Source: Odontocerum albicorne
Taxonomy: Eukaryota > Arthropoda > Insecta > Trichoptera > Odontoceridae
DNA length: 64,000 nt
Reading direction: 5' to 3'
Assembly: GCA_949825065.1 (NCBI GenBank)
Contig: OX463849.1
Coordinates: forward strand, 41,599,234-41,663,233
Shown: positions 56,952-64,000 of the stretch, in pieces
Layout of the letters: each line of letters opens with the position of its first letter
Position numbering within the stretch: the first letter of the stretch is position 1
Made by a program: the position numbers and the translations under genes
The notes under the pieces: model-generated
Seen by the model: the letters and a program-made list of their open reading frames with translations, nothing else
The model's database searches: none
What the model was told of the DNA's origin: nothing

Positions 56952-58239
56952 TTAGGTCCTTACATATGAAATTGGCGTTTTGCCGTACTGGCAACTTTGA
57001 TCTCAAATATCTTCTCTTTGGTTAGGAATTTCAAATTCAAATTTATACAGCTATTTACTCAAGTATTTGTGTTTTGAAAATTATAATTCATTTGTTTTTT
57101 CCTCAATTGTTTTTTTTCTTTGCGTCACTCAGTTTACAAAATGGAAAACTTGAAATATCGCGTTATTTACGAGTACGAGTTCCACCGTGGCACCAGTGCT
57201 GCAGAAACGGCTCGAAGGATTAATGATGTGTATGGCGACGGTGCCGCAAAAGAAAACACAGTGCGTTTTTGGTTCCAACGTTTTCGTTCTGGAAATTTCG
57301 ACCTGCAGAACAAGCCCGGTGGACGGCCGGAGACCAAAGTTGATAATGAAGAATTGAAGGCTATTGTGGAAGCGGATCCATCGCAAACCACGTCCGAGTT
57401 AGCTGCAGGCTGCGGTGTTAGTGATAAAACTGTTTTAATCCACTTGAAGCAAATTGGGAAGGTGAAAAAGCTTGAAAGGTGGGTACCTCACGAATTGAGT
57501 GAAGCAAATCAACAAACGCGCGTTGACTGCTGCGTTGCATTACTCAACCGGCACAATAATGAAGGGATTTTGAATCGAATCATTACCTGTGATGAAAAGT
57601 GGATCCTGTATGATAATCGGAAGCGCTCATCGCAATGGCTGAACCCTGCCGAACCAGCCAAACCATGCCCCAAGCGAAAATTGACTCCAAAAAAGTTACT
57701 TGTGAGCGTTTGGTGGACTAGTGCTGGTGTCGTTCACTACAGCTTTCTTAAATCTGGCCAGACGATTACGGCAGATGTCTATTGTCAGCAACTGCAAACC
57801 ATGATGGAAAAGCTAGCTGCTAAACAACCGAGGCTGGTTAATCGCTCTAGGCCACTGCTGCTTCATGATAACGCTAGACCACACACTGCACAACAGACGG
57901 CTACCAAATTAGAAGAGCTTCAATTGGAATGTCTAAGACATCCACCGTACTCTCCGGACCTTGCCCCAACAGATTACTATTTTTTTCGAAATTTGGATAA
58001 CTTCTTGCAAGGGAAAAAATTCAACTCCGATGGGGCAGTCCAAACCGACTTCAAAGATTTTATTGATTCCCGTCCGAATGGTTTTTTTTAGTAAAGGGAT
58101 CGATGAACTACCTATGAGATAGCAAAAGTGCATAGATAGCAATGGTACATACTTTGATTAAATAAAAATATTATATTAAAAAAAAATCAACTTTATGTTC
58201 CTCCCAAACAAAACGCCAATTTCATATGTAAGGACCTAA
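56952..58239 (+). mobile_element. mariner element, complete with inverted repeats
   Basis: 31-bp perfect terminal inverted repeats begin TTAGGTCCTTACATATGAAA (56952-56982, mirrored at 58209-58239) and are flanked by TA on both sides (56950-56951, 58240-58241). The total of 1288 bp is typical for mariner. It encloses a nearly intact transposase gene. Identical ends mean it is much younger than most repeats here. Confidence 0.95.
57141..58091 (+). pseudogene. mariner transposase (DD34D), broken near the C-terminus
   Basis: Cut-and-paste transposase acting in the nucleus on its own inverted repeats. Start chosen at ATG 57141 (MENLKYRVIY), 316 codons. Residues 1-110 hold two helix-turn-helix regions (FHRGTSAAETARRIN; TTSELAAGCGVSDKTVLIHL) with a GRP linker at 61-63. 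WVPHEL is at 114-119. Catalytic acids are D151 (TCDEKW), D243 (LLHDNARPH) and D278 (APTDYYFF), with 34 residues between the last two. A run of eight T at 58082-58089 shifts the frame into an early TAG. In the original frame a second stop follows a few codons on (tag at 58119-58121). About 25 residues are therefore lost, so this copy is probably inactive, though its core is whole. Confidence 0.93.
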
Positions 58240-58241
58240 TA

Positions 58242-59915
58242 TTTGACATATTAATTAAAAACTGACGGTTTTTTTATTGTGTATTTGTATATACTGTTTG
58301 ATATCATCAGTCTCACGGAGTCACCAACTCTTTGAGTATAACAAGACACTCGATTGACGCGTCGAAACTAGTCGAGCTTGAACGATATTTTTAATACAGA
58401 TATTGCTGAATTCAAAAAGGCCCTTGTTCGACATTTCATCAATCTTAAAGCTTTACTGGAAGATTGGTCATTTCATATTGAATATACCTTAGTTGTTTTT
58501 TTTTTAAATTAAGTTTTGTATTTGAATATTATTTTTCTTTCAGTATTATATTATACTATGCATTGATAATTTCATGCGTCGTATGTGTCTTGTGTTGATT
58601 TTTTTAAGTTGTTGATATTTAATCTTTTGTTTTGTAAATGTTACTATGGTTTATAAAGGACACTTTAGTGTCGTATATCTTTTTAATAAATACGTTTGTC
58701 TCTGATTTGTGATGGCGGCTTGTATTTGTTTGATTAGCTGTTTACCTTTTTGGATACAGGATATTTCGATATTCTTTATCCATTTTTATACTTAAGTTAT
58801 TGCGATAGATTTTAACGTTTAGATAATAATTAAAGTTGATAAACTCTAAGTGCGAAGAATCTCTAGAGATTTCATAACTCGCGTACGTCTAAATATTTTG
58901 TTCTCTTTGGTTTTGCTTCATTAAATAAGTATTTTCTTCGACCGGCGTTAAAACGAAATTTTATTAAAAAAAATTATAATAAACACTTTGTTTCACTAAT
59001 TACATTAACCTCACGACACGTGTTTCTGCCTTCTGTATCGAGGCTCTCTTCCGGCGGAATGATCTCGGTTTGTTATGAGAGCAATGCTTAGGTCCAACTT
59101 GTGTCATGTTTCATCGGAATGTGTATGTTAAATTAACCCAAGTAAATTTTTTAAAAGCAGTGATTTTTTTTTACAATTTTTGGTTTTTAATCAATGTTTT
59201 ATTTTGCCTTACAGTTTTATGTATCTCGATTATTGCAAATTCTGAAAAATGTGTATTTTACATACAACTCTTACGTTCTTGTATAATGTTGATTCCACAA
59301 AGTTAAAACCAAAACCTTTATTGTGTCGTGCTATTTTTTTTTAATTGTCTATTATTTAAAAGTTGAAGGCTAGAGTGATACAATTCATACGGGAATAAAT
59401 GTTATGTTGTATAAATATTATTAAAAAGAATGAAAACATTCAGTGAAATCGATTCTCTTTAAATGATCTGATCTGTCAAATGTTAATAAAAGTATGTATT
59501 TATCCATCTTATAGACTAATTCAAAAATCTTCTTTTTATCCATCTTATGAACTAATTCAAATTGCACTTTTTCTTTAAATGTCTTATGTTAAACATGACG
59601 ATAGTGAGCATTTGATTTTGACGAATGTTGCCATTATTCCCCCGCTCTACATTGTAATTGATATTAAGATTCAGAACGTGTGCATCGCTCACTCACAATC
59701 GGCCCATAAATAAGTGGATTGTCTTTGCCCCCTTGAGGTTCCCGCCGCGGGGGATCACGTGTCACACATCGCGCGGGAAATGAACCCGTGTTTATTTGGT
59801 GAATACTTTATGATATTATGTACTTTTCAAATATTTTTTTCAACGTTTAAACTTAGATAGGTAAGTGTAAAAAAACTTGTACTGTTTTAGTTTGAGGAAA
59901 ACTATTAAATATTAT
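58242..59915. other. No gene; GC island 59690-59800
   Basis: AT-rich apart from gaggttcccgccgcggggga and cacatcgcgcgggaaatgaa around 59735-59790, and a smaller patch near 59010-59075. No frame with a known motif. Confidence 0.4.
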
Positions 59916-59918
59916 TAA

Positions 59919-60739
59919 AGGCCCGTTCTCACGTTTCAAGTTTAGTTGACCGATTAAAGTTGATCAACAAAAGTTGAACACGACTTTAATCAGTTTTTGT
60001 GCACACGTTTCAATAGAAACTGATTGAAGGCCCGTTCTCGCGGTTCAAGTTTAGTTGACCGATTAAAGTTGATCAACAAAAGTTGAATGAAATCTGTAGT
60101 AAGAACCTTTGTTTCAATAGAGTTGATCAACTTTTTAGTTGATCAAGAAAAGATTGACCCAGTCAAACTTTATCGTTCAAGTTATGAGTCATCCGCCATT
60201 TGCTTTCAAGTTGAAACCTGTCTTGAAACGTGTGAACATATGAATTAAAGTTGATTGTCAAGTTCGCTTTCAACTCGATAAATATAAAAGTAAAGATGCA
60301 AGAGAAAATGCTTTCGACGCCATTTTTAACTGAATCAAATTGAAACTGTTTATTGAATCAGTTTCTATTGAAACGTGTGAACAAAAGCGGATTCAAGTCG
60401 TATTCAACTTTTGTTGATCAACTTTAATCGGTCAACTAAACTTGAACCGTGAGAACGGGCCTGTATTCAATTTTTGTTGGTCAACTATAATCGGGCAATT
60501 AAACTTGAACCGTGAGAACACGCCTTCACTGTAGATTTCATTCAACTTTTGTTGATCAACTTGAATCGGTCAACTAAACTTGAACCGTGAGAACGGGTCT
60601 GTATTCAACTTTTGTTGGTCAATTATAATCGGGCAATTAAACTTGAACCGTGAGAACACGCCTTCACTATAGATTTCATTCAACTTTTGTTGATCAACAT
60701 TAATCGGTCAACTAAACTTGAACCGCGAGAACGCGCCCT
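59919..60739. mobile_element. PIF/Harbinger-like MITE with nested inverted termini
   Basis: Left end AGGCCCGTTCTCACG; reversed right end AGGGCGCGTTCTCGCGG. Flanking 3-bp TAA at 59916-59918 and 60740-60742 fits PIF/Harbinger. A terminal module of about 60 bp (tcaagtttagttgaccgatt, aaagttgatcaacaaaag) occurs twice at the left (59919, 60026) and five times, inverted, at the right (about 60404, 60464, 60538, 60600, 60682), two of them more diverged. No transposase is encoded. Confidence 0.6.
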
Positions 60740-60743
60740 TAAT

Positions 60744-60943
60744 NNNNNNNNNNNNNNNNNNNNNNNNNNNNNNNNNNNNNNNNNNNNNNNNNNNNNNNNN
60801 NNNNNNNNNNNNNNNNNNNNNNNNNNNNNNNNNNNNNNNNNNNNNNNNNNNNNNNNNNNNNNNNNNNNNNNNNNNNNNNNNNNNNNNNNNNNNNNNNNNN
60901 NNNNNNNNNNNNNNNNNNNNNNNNNNNNNNNNNNNNNNNNNNN
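60744..60943. other. Assembly gap (200 N)
   Basis: Exactly 200 ambiguous bases, a round number that suggests a placeholder rather than a measured length. Open frames drawn across it have no meaning. Confidence 0.99.
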
Positions 60944-61434
60944 GAAACGTGTTGTCGCGTCGACACTTCTCAACGTACTGACCTCGAACCGGTCTCGTTG
61001 CGGAGGGGAAGGGTCAGGCTTCACGGAAGTGTAGCCAACATGTCGAAAATAAAATCCATCCAGTCGTGAGAGCCTCAGTACACTTAGTTTCTGGATACGC
61101 CTCGTACAACAGATTTAAAATGCTGATCGTCTTGGAAGTTTAATCTCCTTACCATTGTAGTTTTGAGTTTGATGTATCAAGATTGTGTGCTCGCTGAAGT
61201 TCAGTAGTTTGTACGCAAACCGATATACATACAGACGTATATCGTATTTTCTTTTTATTTTGTGATATTTTCTCTTCACGCCTGCACTGATGATACATAT
61301 AGACATTTTGAAGAGTGTTTCTGGGAAGTTATACAATAGTATTTCGGGTCGATTAAGCGAGCCTTCAGATTAGAAACTACTTAGTTAATATCTATACATC
61401 GACAATGCTGTTACGCGCGAAGATAACTACACAG
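60944..61434. other. No gene seen
   Basis: Right flank of the gap. It starts with a GC-balanced part (cgaaccggtctcgttgcgga) and becomes AT-rich. Confidence 0.35.
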
Positions 61435-61724
61435 TCCCATTTGTCTAAATATCGACGAATCCCTTTTTAGTAAATAATGGGAAACGAAATCCTCAGGTAG
61501 AAAACAAATGTCCTACCACCAACGAAACCACGGAGGGTATCACTTTTATTGAATATAAAGTGCCCCATTTTTATGGTTCTCCCATTTGTCTAAATATCGA
61601 CGAATCCCTTTTTAGTAAATAATGGGAAACGAAATCCTCAGGTAGAAAACAAATGTCCTACCACCAACGAAACCACGGAGGGTATCACTTTTATTGAATA
61701 TAAAGTGCCCCATTTTTATGGTTC
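61435..61724 (+). repeat. Perfect tandem duplication, 145 bp x 2
   Basis: 61435-61579 and 61580-61724 appear identical, both starting tcccatttgtctaaatatcg and ending catttttatggttc. Each contains ccaccaacgaaaccacggag, which resembles a decayed SINE head. Either a very recent duplication or an assembly artefact 500 bp from a gap. Confidence 0.9.
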
Positions 61725-62368
61725 ACAAGTAGATTGATTGAAATTGAGAAACAAATCAACTTAGAAAATTTTGTCGCGGGAAATAACTTGTTTGATTATT
61801 TAAGCTCCTAGTGTGTTTTTAAAAAATCTGTGAAGTCTCTTTGACTTTCGTCTTCGGGCACCCAAATAACTTTGCGCAGCCCCTGGCACGATCTGCAAAG
61901 TTCTTCAAAGTCCACGTAAATCACTGTTACGGTCGATTACTCGATTTGTGCATCATTCTTGTCGTCCACTTAGCAGCAGCGCGCACCATGTGAGCACTCA
62001 AAGGCTAAACATGTCAGCGGCCGTGCCCGACACATCGACTAAATTGTGTTAATGTCGGAGATCTTGGCTCTCTGCGCATGTGGAATTGTGAGAGCGTCTC
62101 CGTCACCATCAGACCAGTGGATGGATCATGACCCTCGGCCAAGGGAAATCGTGACTCCGGTAACCTGATCACATTACATCCATGTAATTACATGTCTCCA
62201 ACCATTTATCGCGCATTACTCGATGTGTATATCGTGGTTGTACTGCCAAAAGTTATTAAGTCCATATCTTAAATAAATTGAACTAGAGGCTTTATAAGTT
62301 TCCACGTTAGATGACAAGAGTCGTTGCATAGTCAAGTGGAGAATCGAAGAAGAGGCCTATTTCCAAAA
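61725..62368. other. No gene; GC-balanced island 61850-62180
   Basis: Contains actttgcgcagcccctggca, cgcaccatgtgagcactcaa and cagcggccgtgcccgacaca. No repeat match and no long frame. The longest such island in the right half of the window. Confidence 0.4.
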
Positions 62369-62380
62369 CAATGTTAATAG

Positions 62381-62584
62381 GTTGTTTATAGTTAAGGCAT
62401 TAACGTTGTGGAGATTTAAGGATATTGTAATTTATTTTTATCAAACACTGTTTATTCCACTTTTTTGTAACAGTATACCCCTACCGGTTTGTGCTCCCTT
62501 GAAGATGAGGTGAAAGCCTTGAAACCGGTAGGGTTATACCGTTACTAAAAAGTTAAATAAACAGTGTTTGATAAAAATAAATTA
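62381..62584 (-). mobile_element. Palindromic Penelope-like derivative, copy 5 (asymmetric)
   Basis: Tail at left, then a left arm that stops at ctaccggtttg and rejoins the right arm at tgctcccttgaagatgaggt, so only the right half keeps the ribozyme-like core (triplet GTT). Target duplication caatGttaatag (62369-62380) and caatAttaatag (62585-62596), one mismatch. Confidence 0.72.
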
Positions 62585-62596
62585 CAATATTAATAG

Positions 62597-62828
62597 AAAT
62601 AATGTTCAGGGAGTTCTTTTTCCGGCGTTTTCTCAATTTTAGGTCGTGACTGATTAGTCCGTTTTATCTTAAGTATTTTTTATTTGTAATTTACACTATG
62701 ATTTCGTGTTCTCATTACCCCTGAAAATGATTTAATTTTTTCCTACTCAAGTATTGCTAATTTAGTTTCATTTGCTGTATTTGTTTTACTTTTCGTGTTG
62801 CTTTATATGGTACATTGGTATTTTTATG
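62597..62828. other. No gene seen
   Basis: AT-rich spacer. Confidence 0.35.
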
Positions 62829-62848
62829 CATCATATTTTGAAAGATAT

Positions 62849-63258
62849 GTGGCGGTCGCACACTCGGAACACTGTGGGCGTCCATACACACGGTCAATGA
62901 CCGATGAAGTGACCTTTGCATTCCTTAGCAATGCAAAACAAACAATTACAAAATCCACGCGCCGGCCATTCAACCCGTAGCCGGGAGCGGACCGCATTCC
63001 ATACTAGAGCGAGAACGCACCACACTTGTCTCGCCAGTTCCGTATTTGAATGATACCTACATACAACATTAATCGTTTTTGCATTCGCAGAAACGAGACG
63101 TAGGCATATCGCGAGCGCATTCCCGCGCACATTCTAAAATGATATAAATACCTACGTTACTAATAAAATTCCTCTCTTTCCGCATTGCGATCTAACGAGT
63201 TTTATTTATCAACAAATCATCGTCATCTCTCCCTTAAGGACTAGCTCCTAAAGATATC
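62849..63258 (+). mobile_element. Candidate solo LTR, copy 2
   Basis: Homologous to 17490-17926 in opposite orientation (cacggtcaatgaccgatgaa, gagaacgcaccacac, tatcgcgagcgcattcccgc). TATA-like gatataaatacc is at about 63142-63153 and aataaaattcc follows. It is bounded by an identical 20-bp direct repeat, catcatattttgaaagatat, at 62829-62848 and 63259-63278, longer than the 4-6 bp expected for LTR insertions. No internal genes. Confidence 0.5.
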
Positions 63259-63444
63259 CATCATATTTTGAAAGATATTTTGAAAGATATAACATTTCGC
63301 CCTTGAGGAGTGTTTCCTGTCTAAACAGCGCTGTATAATAATCCTTTATTAATTTTTATTATATATGTATCCTGAATTATAGTTTTTTTTTGGAAGTGGT
63401 CGATACTTTATCTTATTATTATGCTTGTGATATATTTTATTTTT

Positions 63445-63610
63445 TATTTATTTGTACACGAGAAAAAAATGATAACTACATAATTTATAAAAAAAAACAA
63501 CAGGTAATTTAAAGTAGACACATAAATTATATAAATCTGGATTTGTTACCTTTCATTTGTCGTGTCCCCAGTAAACTAGGTGTTTGTCTGTAACTTACTG
63601 AGTACTGTAT
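63445..63610 (-). repeat. Retroposon family R, copy 3
   Basis: aaaacaacaggtaatttaaa, acctttcatttgtcgtgtcc and cccagtaaactaggtg parallel 8190-8300. More diverged than the other two copies. Confidence 0.5.
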
Positions 63611-63654
63611 GTATCATATATAAAAGATACATAAATGTTTTTAGTTTTGTCAAT

Positions 63655-63960
63655 AAACAAAGAATGAGTTTGAATCCCGATGGTACCCAAAAACAAAAAT
63701 AATAAAGACCCCATCTGGTTAAGAAGTCTATTAACAATACTCGCACGTTTTAGAAAAGCCAGATGTGTAGCCTAGTCGCGTGTATTGTTATATTGCCAAT
63801 ACGTATATTGTCGAACTGTGAGTTACGTACCGTCTCTATTACGAGGCTTGATTAATAGGATTAACAATGATATTTTTTACAATTCTACTAATTCGATCTA
63901 CCAATTTGGATATATTGAAGGGTACAAACGAATGATTTAATCAATCATGAATATCCATGT
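63655..63960 (+). repeat. Dispersed repeat shared with 31925-32130
   Basis: Starts with a tRNA-like phrase (gtttgaatcccgatggtacc), then tattgccaatacgtatattg and gaagggtacaaacgaatga. Possibly a third SINE type; also echoed near 23200 and 50975. Confidence 0.35.
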
Positions 63961-64000
63961 GTAATTGAAGTAGTCTAGAAGAAAAATATTTATCTATGAT

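Noticed and set aside
60680..61034. Open frames spanning 60680-61034
   Set aside because: They run through 200 N, so their length has no meaning.

Overview
The window looks like intergenic or intronic DNA from an insect nuclear genome; Lepidoptera is plausible but not proven. It is strongly AT-rich. No host protein-coding gene, rRNA or tRNA gene could be recognised. Everything identifiable is mobile DNA, mostly decayed: non-LTR retrotransposon (LINE) 3' ends, tRNA-derived SINEs, two mariner copies, several short DNA transposons with terminal inverted repeats, two copies of a probable solo LTR, minisatellites and a 190-bp satellite. There are no operons, plasmid or phage genes, or CRISPR arrays. 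One 200-bp run of N (60744-60943) is an assembly gap.

The most unusual content is a family of Penelope-like element (PLE) derivatives. Two copies keep a GIY-YIG endonuclease fragment (9316-10129 and 51203-51609). Five more are almost pure palindromes made of two inverted arms plus a one-sided tail (193-444, 35824-36079, 36761-37012, 55709-55849, 62381-62584). They are flanked by target-site duplications of 12-15 bp, so they moved as units. The tail reads as the last codons and 3' UTR of the PLE endonuclease gene. The arms contain a hammerhead-ribozyme-like core (CUGANGA, stem, GAAA, stem, GUC or GUU).

Layout: 0-13 kb holds LINE family B remnants, SINEs, a PLE, and piggyBac-like and pogo-like short elements. 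13-20 kb has SINE-in-LINE nesting, a Jockey-like reverse transcriptase tail, a solo LTR and a 43-bp minisatellite. 20-23 kb has LINE 3' ends and the 190-bp satellite. 23-35 kb is sparse, with SINEs and two hAT-type elements. 35-48 kb has two PLE palindromes, two RTE-like LINE tails, a 21-bp minisatellite and a truncated mariner. 48-56 kb has a 15-bp minisatellite, a second PLE and another piggyBac-like element. 56-64 kb has a nearly intact mariner with 31-bp terminal repeats, a PIF/Harbinger-like inverted-repeat element next to the gap, a 145-bp tandem duplication, a PLE palindrome and a second solo LTR.

Between the repeats, GC-rich non-repetitive islands of 100-350 bp recur every few kb. They are the best candidates for host regulatory sequence. 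All family assignments come from reading motifs by eye; none was checked against a database.
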